Shown: positions 1 through 9,903, counted from the first letter of the stretch. The stretch: 27,629 bases of DNA from DAOTTI01 sp034437795 (GCA_034437795.1 DAOTTI010000021.1:1-27629), one strand, 5' to 3'. Numbers and translations are program-made. Notes: generated by a model not told the origin, from the letters alone.

Positions 1-1040
1 TGCTTCATCCGCCCCTGGATCTCGTCGGGGGAGCCTTTGCCTTCGATGATGGTGGTGTTGTCCTTATCGGAGACGACGCGGCGCGCCTGGCCGTGGTCGC
101 GGACGGTGATGCTGTCCAGCTTGCGGCCGAGCTCATCGGAGATGACGTCGCCGCCGGTGAGGAGGGCGATGTCCTTGTGCATCTCCTTGCGCCGGTCGCC
201 ATAGCCGGGGGCCTTCACCGCCAGGACGTTGAGGACGCCCCGCAGCTTGTTCACCACCAGCGTGGCCAGGGCCTCGCCCTCGACGTCTTCGGCGATGATC
301 ACCAGGTTCTTGCGGCCCTGCTGCACCAGGTGCTCGAGGACCGGCACGATGTCGGCGATGGCGCTGAGCTTCTTCTCCGTGATCAGGATGTAGGGCTCTT
401 CGATCTCGGCGACCATCCGGTCGGGGTTGGTCACGAAGTAGGGGGAGATGTAGCCACGATCGAACTGCATGCCCTCGACGTACTCCGTCTCGAACTGCAG
501 GCCCTTGCTCTCTTCGACCGTGATCACGCCATCCTTGCCGACCTTGTCCATTACGTCGGCAATCAGGTTGCCGATCTCCTTGTCGGCGGCAGAGATGGCG
601 GCGACGTTGGCGATCTCCTCGCGGCCCTGGACCGGCACGGCCATGTCCTTGATGGCCTGCACCACGGCCTGGGTCGCCTTCTCCAGGCCGCGCTTCATGA
701 TCATGGGGTTGGCGCCCGCGGCCAGGTTCTTGAAGCCTTCGTGGACGATCGACTGCGCCAGCACGGTAGCGGTGGTGGTGCCATCGCCGGCGATGTCGTT
801 CGTCTTGGTGGCGGCCTCCTTGAGGAGCTGCGCGCCCATGTTCTCAAACGGGTCCGGCAGCTCGATCTCCTTGGCCACGGTCACGCCGTCGTGGCTCACC
901 GTGGGAGCCCCGTACTTCTTGTCCAGCGCGACGTTACGGCCCTTGGGGCCCAACGTGGTCTTCACCGCTTCGGCGAGAATGTCCACGCCGGCCTTGAGCT
1001 TGCGACGCGCCTCGATCTCAAAGGCCACTTGCTTCGGCAC
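1..1040 (-). CDS. groL: Chaperonin GroEL (60 kDa), C-terminus cut by window edge
   Basis: ATP-driven protein-folding chaperonin of the cytosol. About 346 codons of the usual ~540 are present; the rest lies beyond position 1. The protein opens with (M)PKQVAFEIEARRKL. It contains the GroEL signature GDGTTTATV, whose Asp (residue 86) matches the ATP-hydrolysis Asp87 of E. coli, and the apical-domain run KAPGYGDRRKEM. I chose the GTG start at 1040-1038 because a strong Shine-Dalgarno sequence (AGGAGG) lies 7 nt upstream and the protein then begins like other GroELs. Upstream are a promoter and two CIRCE operators, which predicts HrcA-controlled heat induction. No groES lies between the promoter and groEL, although groES-groEL is the usual order. 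This may therefore be a solo or second groEL copy, with groES elsewhere. The identification is certain; the copy number is inference. Confidence 0.98.
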   Translation of the reverse strand, partial: MPKQVAFEIEARRKLKAGVDILAEAVKTTLGPKGRNVALDKKYGAPTVSHDGVTVAKEIELPDPFENMGAQLLKEAATKTNDIAGDGTTTATVLAQSIVHEGFKNLAAGANPMIMKRGLEKATQAVVQAIKDMAVPVQGREEIANVAAISAADKEIGNLIADVMDKVGKDGVITVEESKGLQFETEYVEGMQFDRGYISPYFVTNPDRMVAEIEEPYILITEKKLSAIADIVPVLEHLVQQGRKNLVIIAEDVEGEALATLVVNKLRGVLNVLAVKAPGYGDRRKEMHKDIALLTGGDVISDELGRKLDSITVRDHGQARRVVSDKDNTTIIEGKGSPDEIQGRMK

Positions 1041-1121
1041 GTTCCTACCTCCTAACTGCTTGTGGGTCTGTGTCGTGCTCTTCCGGCGAGATTGCTCCGG
1101 AGTGCTGCCAACGCCCCGGGA

Positions 1122-1148
1122 TTAGCACTCGCTGCCGGAGAGTGCCAG
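1122..1148. promoter_or_regulatory. CIRCE operator (HrcA site), downstream copy
   Basis: TTAGCACTC-N9-GAGTGCCAG. The left arm is perfect and the right arm differs from consensus at two positions. It covers the predicted transcription start and the first ~25 nt of the groEL leader. Together with the copy at 1168 it brackets the promoter. Confidence 0.9.
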
Positions 1149-1152
1149 AAGC

Positions 1153-1181
1153 ATTATAGCGGCACGATTAGCACTGTTCAA
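1153..1181 (-). promoter_or_regulatory. Sigma70-type promoter of groEL
   Basis: On the minus strand there is a -35 hexamer TTGAAC (1181-1176), a 17-nt spacer and a perfect -10 hexamer TATAAT (1158-1153). Transcription would start near 1146, giving a leader of about 105 nt before the groEL GTG. Both flanking CIRCE copies overlap the promoter or its start site. Confidence 0.85.
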
Positions 1182-1194
1182 GGGAGAGTGCTAA
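1168..1194. promoter_or_regulatory. CIRCE operator (HrcA site), upstream copy
   Basis: Inverted repeat TTAGCACTG-N9-GAGTGCTAA. It matches the CIRCE consensus TTAGCACTC-N9-GAGTGCTAA with one difference. It overlaps the -35 hexamer and spacer of the groEL promoter, so bound HrcA should block RNA polymerase. Confidence 0.93.
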
Positions 1195-1198
1195 CGAG

Positions 1199-1396
1199 GA
1201 CGCGGGGAGAGCCCCGCCGCCCCGTCTCCGACACGGAGCGGAGGAACGCCGGCCACCGCCGTGCGGCGTGGCCCCGCCGCCCCCGCTCCGACACGGAGAC
1301 GGGGATGACGGCCACGGGGAGAGCTTCTGATCCGCGGAGGCCCTGTCGCTCCGTCTCCCGCACGCGGCACAAAGGGAACGAAGGCCATGGCGTGGC
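1199..1396. repeat. GC-rich palindromic intergenic repeat cluster, copy 1
   Basis: This fills the gap between the groEL operators and the beta-propeller gene; I see no gene in it. It carries two CTCCGACACGGAG cores. The second forms a 10-bp stem with one bulged A (1281-1304). A 30-nt block at 1251-1280 recurs exactly at 3081-3110, and the AACGAAGGCCATGG-type tail also recurs after the copy at 2938. No U-tract follows the stems, so they are not typical intrinsic terminators. Confidence 0.75.
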
Positions 1397-1423
1397 CCAT
1401 CCAGACAGGATCCAGTGCCTGCC

Positions 1424-2890
1424 TCAGGCGGTGGCGGGCCGAACCAGCAGGAGCGAGGAGGGGGCGCCGCCGGTGTTGATCGTCTCCTTGACCGTCTTCT
1501 TCTCGACGTCGATGACGCTGATGGTGCCGGAGCCGCTGTTGGCGACGTACAGGGTGGCCAGGTCCGGACTGAGCGCCATCGCCTGCGGGCCTCGGCCGAC
1601 GGGGATGAGGTCGAGCACCTGCGCCTGGACGAGGTCAAGGATCTGGACGTAGCCGAACAGTTGGTTGGCGACGAAGGCGCGCTGGCCGTCCGGATGGGGC
1701 AGAAAGGAGACGGCGCCCGGGCCGACGTCCAGGCTCCGCAGGAGGTCGCCCGAAGCTGCATCGAGCTCCAGCAGCCTCTCGCTACCCAGGCTGGCCAGGA
1801 ACAGGGAGCGACCGCCGGCCGAGAAGGCCAGGTCGCTGGCCCACTGGGTCAGCCGAATGCTGTGCACGACCGTGGCGGAAACGGGGTCCATCCAGGAGAG
1901 GGTGCTGGTCGAGCGCTGGGGCAGGTAGAGCACGCCGCCGTCGGGCCGGAAGCGCATGTTGGCCACCGAGGCGCCGACCGGCGTGCGGCGGATGATCTGG
2001 GTGGCGCCTGGATCGAGCTCAGCCAGCAGGGCGCTGTCGGGGCTCTCGGCGCTGGCCGTGGCCACCCACAGCCGCCCGTTGCCAGGGTGGACCGCCAGCG
2101 AGGTGATGCCCCCGCTGCCCAGCGCCAGGCGCCGCTGCTCAGTCAGCCTCTCCGCGTCGACCACCAGCAGGTCGGGGCTGCCGGACCAGGCCGTGAAGAG
2201 CACGCGTCCGTCCAGACTTCTGGCCATGAGCGTGAGGCGCCCCTGCCCCAGGTTCTCGCTGTGGCCCAGGAGCAGGTTGGACGAGGCGTCGATCAGGCTC
2301 AGCCGTGGGACGGTGTGGCCGACGTAGAGGCGCGTCAGATTGGCGGGGTTGGCGCCACCCGCCGTGGCGGGGGCGCTGCCCTCGGCAGGGCGCAGCTGGA
2401 TCTGGACGAGCTGGGCCGGCGCAGCCAGGCGCGGCCCGGGCGTGCTGCCCGGCCTGGGCGTACCTGCATCGGATGCCGGCCGCACCACCTCCACGCCCTC
2501 CACGCGACCCTGCTGGTAGCCGGGCTTACGTGCCGTCACGATGTATGACGGATTGGGTGGGACCGGCAAGAAGGCGTCGCCGTTGGGGCCGGTCTCCTGG
2601 AGCCCGACGGCGGTATTGAAGCGATCACGCACCTCCACCAGCGCCTGCGCCAGGGGCTGCCCGGCTGTGTCCGTGACGCGGACGCGGAGCCCGACGCGCC
2701 CGGGGCCCGGCGTGGGGGTCGCGGTGGGGGCGGGGCCGAGGACCGGCGCGCCGGCGACCCAGGGGAGCACCGGCTCGCCCGTGGCCACGGAGCGCACGCT
2801 GAGCTTGGCGCCGGCGAACAGCACGGCGACGGCGGCCAGGCACAACAACCACCACCAACGTCGGACGGAGGAGCGTGGGCCCACGAGCAC
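1424..2890 (-). CDS. Membrane-anchored YVTN-type beta-propeller protein with carboxypeptidase-regulatory-like domain
   Basis: Predicted extracytoplasmic protein of 488 aa. A basic N-terminus is followed by a hydrophobic segment (about residues 12-28) that acts as signal or anchor. A Thr/Pro/Gly linker (about 55-64) comes next, then an Ig-like carboxypeptidase-regulatory domain (about 65-168, with VTDTAGQPLAQALVEV typical of that fold), then repeated propeller blades (about 185-486). The last blade, LYVANSGSGTISVIDVEKK, is a clear YVTN repeat. Such proteins bind or scaffold at the cell surface; no substrate can be named. The start is a GTG without a clear ribosome site; another GTG lies two codons downstream. 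A TACAAT hexamer (2910-2905) sits 14 nt upstream and could be the -10. The gene follows the MoxR cluster on the same strand but across a 275-bp repeat-filled gap, so it is probably a separate unit. Confidence 0.88.
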   Translation of the reverse strand: MLVGPRSSVRRWWWLLCLAAVAVLFAGAKLSVRSVATGEPVLPWVAGAPVLGPAPTATPTPGPGRVGLRVRVTDTAGQPLAQALVEVRDRFNTAVGLQETGPNGDAFLPVPPNPSYIVTARKPGYQQGRVEGVEVVRPASDAGTPRPGSTPGPRLAAPAQLVQIQLRPAEGSAPATAGGANPANLTRLYVGHTVPRLSLIDASSNLLLGHSENLGQGRLTLMARSLDGRVLFTAWSGSPDLLVVDAERLTEQRRLALGSGGITSLAVHPGNGRLWVATASAESPDSALLAELDPGATQIIRRTPVGASVANMRFRPDGGVLYLPQRSTSTLSWMDPVSATVVHSIRLTQWASDLAFSAGGRSLFLASLGSERLLELDAASGDLLRSLDVGPGAVSFLPHPDGQRAFVANQLFGYVQILDLVQAQVLDLIPVGRGPQAMALSPDLATLYVANSGSGTISVIDVEKKTVKETINTGGAPSSLLLVRPATA

Positions 2891-2937
2891 CGGACTGACT
2901 TGGAATTGTAGCGGCAGGCGTCATTCGGGAGCAGGCC

Positions 2938-3147
2938 CCGGGCCCCCACCCCCTTCGACCCCCCGCACCGACGCGGAGACGCGGGGAGCAGCCATCACAT
3001 CCTTCGGTCGGGGCCGCGCCGGGAAGGGAGGACGGACCTCACCCCCTCGCCCCCTCTCCGACGCGGAGAGGGGGAACGACGGCCACCGCCGTGCGGCGTG
3101 GCCCCGCCGCGTCCTCTCCGCGTCGGAGAAGGGAACGAGGCCATGGT
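2938..3147. repeat. GC-rich palindromic intergenic repeat cluster, copy 2
   Basis: This fills most of the gap between the tandem-VWA gene and the beta-propeller gene. The best palindrome is CCCCCTCTCC (3050-3059) paired with GGAGAGGGGG (3065-3074), a 10-bp perfect stem over a GACGC loop. A second, shorter stem TCTCCG-CGT-CGGAGA lies near 3115-3129. Block 3081-3110 is identical to 1251-1280. The phrase CCTTCGGTCGGGGCCGCGCC also resembles the cluster at 26655. Confidence 0.75.
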
Positions 3148-3165
3148 CCAGTCACGGGGAACCGG

Positions 3166-5886
3166 CTACCGACGCCGTGCGGCCTGGAGGGGGTGCAGGT
3201 GGACGCGAGGGAGGCGGATAGCCGGGAGGCGTTCCACGGTGGCGCGCCGGATGGCTCGTCCGGCCAGGGCCACGTCGGCGAAGGTGGGGCGCAGGCGGCG
3301 CACCGCCACATCGACCACGAAGAGGGCGATGGCGGCCATCAGCAGGTAGTTCCACACGTCCTGCGGCTGGAGCGCGTGGCGCGTGTCCCGCCGCCAGGCA
3401 TCCTCTGGCCGCGTGATGGCCGGGCCCCCGGAGTCGGCGGCCAGTCGCTCCAGAACGACGCGGTTGGCCGGCGTCAGCTGGAACTCGGGCAGGTGGGGAA
3501 GCGCGTAGCCGGTGGTCTGGGACGCTACCGTCTCCCCGTTGTCGTCCATCTGAGTGACGTGGATGAAGTAGACGCCCGGCCCGGCGAGGGCAAACCGGCC
3601 GGCGTAGCGCCCCGGCGCCACCTGGGGCAGCGGCACCCGCCGCCCTGCCCCGTCCGGCGAGACCACGTCGGCGTAGCTGCGGAGGCGATTGCGGAACTCC
3701 CCCGTCGGCTCGACCGAGTCAACGGTGATCGTGGCCAGGTCGCCGTCGGCGCGCACTGCAATCTGGGTGCTGGGGTCGACCGGCGCCGCCATGGTCCAGC
3801 GCACGGCCTGGGGCCAGAGCCGGTTGAAGGCGTCGGTCCCCACCCAGTCCTTGGACCAGGCGCCCTGGGCGTCCGACGTCCAGGCCAGGGCGCGACCCAG
3901 GCCGTACTGCCACTGGGCGAGCACCACCTCCTCCTGGTCGCTGGTGAGCACGGTCTCCGCGGATGGCTTGGGGGAGACCCGCACGTAGCCATGCAGCTGG
4001 GGCAGCTCCGCCGGCACCAGGCCGCGGACGGCCGGCGCCGGCGTCACCAGGCGCGGCCGGAAGTCGCGTTCTTGCTTGAAGCTCCGGCCGGCCAGGCGCG
4101 CCTCCTGGGTCATTATCTGGGGCACGTCCCGCGCAGTGTTGGTGAAGTAATAGCGGCCGCCGCCACGACGGGCCCAGTCCATCATGTCCTGCTGGGCGCG
4201 CCCGCCGATGTCGCTGGTAATGCCCACGGTGGAGAGCGTGATCCCCGCGCGGCGCATCATGTTGATCAAGGTGGGGAAGGGCATGGGCGTCCCCTGCTCG
4301 CCGTCGGTGAGCAGGATGACGTGCTTGACGCGCGCGGAGACCTGCTGCATGCCCTTGTAGGCGTACTCCAGGGCGGCGTAGATGTCCGTCCCGCCGTCCG
4401 GCGTCACGGTGGCGATGCGGTCGGCGATGGCCTGGATGTCCGCGCGGCCACGGATGGTGCGCACGTCGGAGATCCAGCGCGGGGTGTAATCAAAGGCGAT
4501 CACCCCCACCTGGTCGCCTTCCTGCAGGGTCTCCACGGCCTTGATGGCCCCTTCCTTGGCCAGGTCCATGCGCGTCGTCCGGCGGTCGCCGGTGTCGGCC
4601 GTGGACATGCTCCCCGAGCGGTCGATGACCAGGAGCAGGGCCAGGGTAGAGGCCTGCTCGCGGTCCGGTGGCTGTACGCTGACCGGCAGCACCTCCTCCA
4701 GCACCGTATCGGCATAGTCGCCCAGGCCGAAGGTGCGCTCGCCGCCGATCAGCACCAGGCCGCGCCCGCGCTCGCCCACGTAGCGCTGGAGCGTCGCCAT
4801 CTGCTCCTTGCGGAGGTCCTGGCCGTGGACGTTGGAGAGGATCACGCTATCGTAGGACAGGAGCTCCTCCACCTGGGCAGGGAGCTGCTGGGGCCGGCGG
4901 CGGTCCACCTGGATGCGGGCGGCGGCCAGGGCGTTCCGGACGGCGGCCGCATCGTCCGGTACGCCCTCTACCAGGAGTACCCGCGCCGGCTCGCCGACGA
5001 TGGTGAAGGCCCAGCTCTCGTTGTTCTCGGGCCGGCTATCGCCGTCCACCGCCAGCGTGGCGTGGATGGCCCAGCTCCCCTTGGAGAGGTCGCTGTCACC
5101 AATGGGGATCTCGTTGGGGCCGCTCTGGAGCTGCACCTGGCGCTCGAACAAGAGGTACTGCTCGGCGCCGGCCTGGGCCCAGACGCGGACCAGGCCCTCC
5201 TGGCTGATCGGGGAATACACCCCCAGACGGATGCTGGCCGGCTCACCCTCGCGCAGGGCCGGGGGCACGGTGAGGCTGGTCACGGCCGTGTCGTCGACCA
5301 GCGCCGGCAGGGGGCGCACGGCGATCTCCACGTCACGGAGCTGCGGGCGCAGGAGGGCCCGCTGGGCGTCGCCGAGCGTCTCATTCCCGTCGGAGAGGAG
5401 GACCAGCCGGCGCAGCGGCCCCGAGCCCGGGGGCGGGAGCAGGCTGGCCGCCAGCTCCAGGGCCGCCTGGACGTTGCTGGCATTGCCGTCCGGCGGCGGC
5501 CCCCATTCCGCGTGGTCGCGCGCCTTGCCCAGCGGCAGCTCCACCCGCGCCTCGCGCCCAAAGGTGACGATGCCGGCCAGATCGTCTGGCCCTTGCTTGG
5601 CCAGAGCCTGGCGGACCCAGTTCTTGGCCGCCTCGCGGACGTCCTCCGGCACGCTGCTGGAGAGGTCCACGACGAAGACCGTGGCCACGCTCTTCGCCGG
5701 CGCGGGGGCGCGCAGGCCGGCCAGGGCTAGGACGAGGAGTACGGCCACCAGGGCCCGCAGCCAGAGCGCTACCGGCCAGGGGCCGCGGGGGACGCGTCGC
5801 TGCCGGCGGGCCAGCAGGTAGAAGCCGGGGATGGCGGCCAGCAGCACCAGGAAGATGGGGTGGGAGAAGGAGATGGGCGGGCTCAT
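3166..5886 (-). CDS. Membrane protein with two von Willebrand A domains flanking a glutamine-amidotransferase-like domain
   Basis: Protein of 906 aa, last gene of the MoxR cluster. Two N-terminal transmembrane helices (about 9-25 and 40-58) are followed by a first VWA-like domain with DLSSS (Asp74) and LLSDGNE. A class-I-glutamine-amidotransferase-like region follows (about 255-370; LLVEGVPDD, GLVLIGGERTFG). The second VWA domain has a full metal-ion site: DRSGSM starting at Asp422, GGTDIY, and LLTDGEQ. A further helix lies near 846-862, then a basic tail. VWA domains bind metal and protein partners and usually work with MoxR ATPases. The start is the ATG at 5886, which overlaps the upstream stop as ATGA. 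A longer reading frame opens 22 codons earlier but would run deep into the upstream gene, so I rejected it. The cellular role is unknown; remodelling of envelope or enzyme complexes is the family expectation. Confidence 0.9.
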   Translation of the reverse strand: MSPPISFSHPIFLVLLAAIPGFYLLARRQRRVPRGPWPVALWLRALVAVLLVLALAGLRAPAPAKSVATVFVVDLSSSVPEDVREAAKNWVRQALAKQGPDDLAGIVTFGREARVELPLGKARDHAEWGPPPDGNASNVQAALELAASLLPPPGSGPLRRLVLLSDGNETLGDAQRALLRPQLRDVEIAVRPLPALVDDTAVTSLTVPPALREGEPASIRLGVYSPISQEGLVRVWAQAGAEQYLLFERQVQLQSGPNEIPIGDSDLSKGSWAIHATLAVDGDSRPENNESWAFTIVGEPARVLLVEGVPDDAAAVRNALAAARIQVDRRRPQQLPAQVEELLSYDSVILSNVHGQDLRKEQMATLQRYVGERGRGLVLIGGERTFGLGDYADTVLEEVLPVSVQPPDREQASTLALLLVIDRSGSMSTADTGDRRTTRMDLAKEGAIKAVETLQEGDQVGVIAFDYTPRWISDVRTIRGRADIQAIADRIATVTPDGGTDIYAALEYAYKGMQQVSARVKHVILLTDGEQGTPMPFPTLINMMRRAGITLSTVGITSDIGGRAQQDMMDWARRGGGRYYFTNTARDVPQIMTQEARLAGRSFKQERDFRPRLVTPAPAVRGLVPAELPQLHGYVRVSPKPSAETVLTSDQEEVVLAQWQYGLGRALAWTSDAQGAWSKDWVGTDAFNRLWPQAVRWTMAAPVDPSTQIAVRADGDLATITVDSVEPTGEFRNRLRSYADVVSPDGAGRRVPLPQVAPGRYAGRFALAGPGVYFIHVTQMDDNGETVASQTTGYALPHLPEFQLTPANRVVLERLAADSGGPAITRPEDAWRRDTRHALQPQDVWNYLLMAAIALFVVDVAVRRLRPTFADVALAGRAIRRATVERLPAIRLPRVHLHPLQAARRR

Positions 5887-7850
5887 CGGTGAAACCACCA
5901 CCATTCCACAAACAGTGCCATCAGCGCCGCCACGGCCAGCACGCGCCACCACTCAGCGTGCGCCAGCTCCTTGCCGGGGCCGAGTTGGATCATCGCTGGC
6001 TGCGGGCCGCCGATCGTCTCCAGCTGGCCGACCAGGTCCCGCGGCTTGAGGTCGGCGACCGCGCCTTCATGCCCGGGGCGGAGCACGCTGGCGATGTAGA
6101 CGCGCCGCGCGATCTCTTCTGCGCCGGCAAACTGGGTCACGGTGTAGGCGCCGGGGAAGGCAGTGTCGACGAAGCGCACCGGCTGGTGGCCGTCGAAGCG
6201 GTAGCGCTTTCTGGGCGTCTCGATCTGGACGGCGGTGGCGCGCGGCAGGGGCTGGATCAGCAGGGCGTCCCCGGGGGTGAACCGGCCGGCGGCCACGTCG
6301 GCCCCCATCCCTGTCGGCAGGTCACCGGTGAGCCAGTTGATGACGTTGGCGACCAGCACGGGAAAGGCGACGCGGCCGAAGAGATTGGTGGCGCGAAGAT
6401 CGAAGGCGAAGACCACCGCCCGATAGGGGCGCGGATAGCCGAGAAATAGCAGCGGGCCCTCACGCGCCGAGACGACCTCCTCGGCCCACTCCGGCAGCGC
6501 GACCTTCTTGGCCTCCGACACGCCGACGCCCGTCAGGTCCACGCCCCGCAGAAGGGGGCTGGGCATGACGCGGGCGATCTGGGCGTCATTGACCTCACGC
6601 CCCCCTTCGGTGCGGCGCCCCAGGGTGCCGGTGACGCGAACGGGGGCGCCCTTGAGTGGGGGATCGATCAGGATCCAGTGGCCCGGTGGCGGCGATGGCG
6701 GAAACCACCCCTCGAAGACGTAGACGTCGTAGCCTCCCCGCGGGTCGTAGCGCTGAGGGTCGGTCTTGGCCAGCTCCACGCCGGGGACGGCCCTGAGCGC
6801 GCGCTCCAGCTGCTCGCTGCGCCCGCCGACGACCAGCACCTTGCGCACTGGTGGGACGACGGCCGCCGCCGTGGCCACGTTGTCGAGGGCCAGCAGGTCC
6901 CGCCGCACGAAGGTGGCTTCGATGAGCGACGCCCTGGGCGGGAACTCGGCCAGCACCAGCTCCTGCGCCTGCCGCGGCGCGAGCTCAAGGGGGACTTCGC
7001 CGAAGGCCTGGCCGTCCACCTTGATGCGGAGCGTGCCGCTGGCCGGCTGGTCGCCGTAGTTGCGGATGCGGGCAAAGACCTCCAGGTCGCCGCCGGCGGA
7101 GCGGCGCGCTTCCAACGCGGTGATGGCCTGGTTTTCACTGTCGCCGCGCCCGACGAGGACGGTCTCGATGGCTGCCGGTGGCCGGTGGGCCAGGATCGAT
7201 TCGTCGACCTCGGCTGCCCCACCGGTGATGAGCACGATCTGGCCGATGCGGGCGCTGCGCGTCAGGCTGCCGGCCAGCTCGAGCCCCTGGGCCAGGTTCA
7301 GGTCGGCGGGGGCCACCTGCAGGCGGCGGGCCACGCGCCGCAGCGATTCCAGGTCTCCGGGAATGGCCCCCTGCGCCACCACCTCCGCGCGATCCGCCAG
7401 GGCCAGGATGATGGCGCGATCGCCCCGCTCGAGCAGGTTCAGTACTTGCAACACGCGGGCGCGGGCCTCATCGAGGCGGGTTACCCCGCCGGCGGCCGGC
7501 GGGGCCAGTCCGGCTGCGGCCAGGATCGCCGGATCCCCGTCCGTCGCCAGCATCGCCGCCGACGTATCGACGGCGATGACGATGGTGCGCCCGACGGGGA
7601 CCTCGCGGGTAAAGGCCGGCCGCGCCAGGGCGAAGACGCCGGCCAGGGCGGCCAGGAGCTGAAGAAGCAGCAGCAGGTGGCGCTTGAGCCACTGGATGGG
7701 GGTCCGCGCCGACTGCTCGCGGAGCGCGCCCTGCCACAGCCACGTGCTGGAGACCTCCACGCGCCGGCTGCGGGGCTTGAGCAGATACAGGCCGGCGATG
7801 GCGGCCGCCGCGGCGAGCCACAGCAGTGACCAGGGCGTCAGCAGGCTCAC
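5883..7850 (-). CDS. BatA-like membrane protein with VWA-like domain
   Basis: Protein of 655 aa. It starts with an aerotolerance-regulator (BatA) N-terminal type region: helix at about 7-24, LKPRSRRVEVSSTWLW, then a second helix at about 57-75. A VWA-like domain follows from about residue 88, then a long C-terminal part and a terminal helix (about 634-651) ending in aromatic and basic residues. The metal-site motif reads DTSAAM (Asp95) where DxSxS is usual, so the second Ser is missing. The later TDG-type Asp position reads ITGGAAE, so the metal site is probably defective. The GTG start overlaps the DUF58 stop (GTGA), and the gene's own stop overlaps the next start (ATGA). Placement between DUF58 and the tandem-VWA gene is the usual MoxR arrangement. 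The molecular function is not established. Confidence 0.9.
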   Translation of the reverse strand: MSLLTPWSLLWLAAAAAIAGLYLLKPRSRRVEVSSTWLWQGALREQSARTPIQWLKRHLLLLLQLLAALAGVFALARPAFTREVPVGRTIVIAVDTSAAMLATDGDPAILAAAGLAPPAAGGVTRLDEARARVLQVLNLLERGDRAIILALADRAEVVAQGAIPGDLESLRRVARRLQVAPADLNLAQGLELAGSLTRSARIGQIVLITGGAAEVDESILAHRPPAAIETVLVGRGDSENQAITALEARRSAGGDLEVFARIRNYGDQPASGTLRIKVDGQAFGEVPLELAPRQAQELVLAEFPPRASLIEATFVRRDLLALDNVATAAAVVPPVRKVLVVGGRSEQLERALRAVPGVELAKTDPQRYDPRGGYDVYVFEGWFPPSPPPGHWILIDPPLKGAPVRVTGTLGRRTEGGREVNDAQIARVMPSPLLRGVDLTGVGVSEAKKVALPEWAEEVVSAREGPLLFLGYPRPYRAVVFAFDLRATNLFGRVAFPVLVANVINWLTGDLPTGMGADVAAGRFTPGDALLIQPLPRATAVQIETPRKRYRFDGHQPVRFVDTAFPGAYTVTQFAGAEEIARRVYIASVLRPGHEGAVADLKPRDLVGQLETIGGPQPAMIQLGPGKELAHAEWWRVLAVAALMALFVEWWWFHR

Positions 7851-8862
7851 GTCAAGATTCTACGGGCGCGGAGCTGGCGGAAGATCAGCTCTTCCAGGGG
7901 CATGGCGGTGCTGGTGGTGACGTACCGCACCATGCGCCGCGCGCAGAAGGCCTCCGTCTCCTGGAGCCAGTCCGCCAGGCGGCGCTTGTAGGCGTCGACG
8001 CTGACGCTATCGAGCGAGACGCGGACGGTCTGCCCACTCTCGCGGTCGTAGAGGTCCACCTCGCCTTCCAGCTCCGGGTCGGTCTCCACCGGGTCCAGCA
8101 GGTGGATGAGCACGGCCTCGAAGCCGCGGTCAAGCAGGGCGACCAGCCCTTCCAGCCCGCCCGGATTGAAGAGATCAGAGATGAGGATGGCCAGCCCGCT
8201 GCGCCGGTGCATTGAGGCATAGGCGCGCAGCACGGCCTTGAGGTCGGTCTGGCCGGCGGGCTCAAGCGAGGCGAGGAAGGAGAAGAGGCGCCCGACCATG
8301 GCCTTGCCTCGCAGGGGCTGCAGGTAGGCCGTCAGGCGCGTGCCGAAGCCGGCGGCCTCCACCTGGTCCTGGCTGGCCAGGGCCACGTAGCCCAGGCCGG
8401 CCGCCAGGCGGCGGGCATAGGTGAGCTTGTGGTAGCGCCCCCAGTCCATGCTGCGCGAGCAATCGATCAGCAGGTGCACGGTCAGGCTCTCCTCGTCCTC
8501 GCGGAGCTTGACGAAGAGCCGGTCGGAGCGCCCGTAAACGTTCCAATCGATCTGGCGCAGGTCGTCCCCGTGGGTGTACTCGCGATAGTCAGCGAACTCG
8601 ACGGAGGTGCCCCGTTTCTTGCTCCGGCGCCCGCCATGGCTGGCCGCGCCGTGCATGCGCTGGGAGACCACCTGCAGGCGCTCCAGCCGGCGCAGGAAGC
8701 CCTCGTCGAAGAATTGCCGGACGGCGGGGCCGTGCTCACCGGCGGGGGAAGGGGCTGGCGCGGCGCTGCTGGGTGCCGGCGCGCCCGCGGCATGGCGCTC
8801 CGCCCCCCTGCCGGACGGGGGGGTGAACCAGGGAAAGCGGCGGATGAAGGGCGTGGTCTGGG

Positions 8863-8866
<4 letters not shown>
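7847..8866 (-). CDS. DUF58 domain protein (MoxR-associated)
   Basis: Protein of 339 aa. The N-terminal ~50 residues are Pro/Ala-rich and low complexity. The DUF58 core (about 88-175) reads EFADYREYTHGDDLRQIDWNVYGR and is one of the best recognised signatures of this family. A VWA-like strand LLIDCSRSM (Asp135) with an intact DxSxS pattern follows. DUF58 proteins accompany MoxR ATPases in bacteria and probably act as an adaptor between the ATPase and membrane VWA partners. The start is taken as TTG at 8866, which overlaps the moxR stop as TTGA. No ATG is available before residue 71, which would be too late because the fold begins soon after. Confidence is high for the family and moderate for the exact start. 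Confidence 0.93.
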
Positions 8867-9891
<1,025 letters not shown>

Positions 9892-9903
9892 AGGTCTCCT
9901 ACC
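9892..9903 (-). promoter_or_regulatory. Ribosome binding site deciding the moxR start
   Basis: AGGAG at 9900-9896 on the minus strand, 4 nt before the GTG at 9891. It favours this start over the in-frame GTG at 9915. Confidence 0.7.

Noticed and set aside
3091..5730. 879-aa open frame on the plus strand
   Set aside because: It is exactly antisense to the tandem-VWA gene. It is His/Gly/Arg-rich without any domain, as expected for the mirror frame of a high-GC gene.
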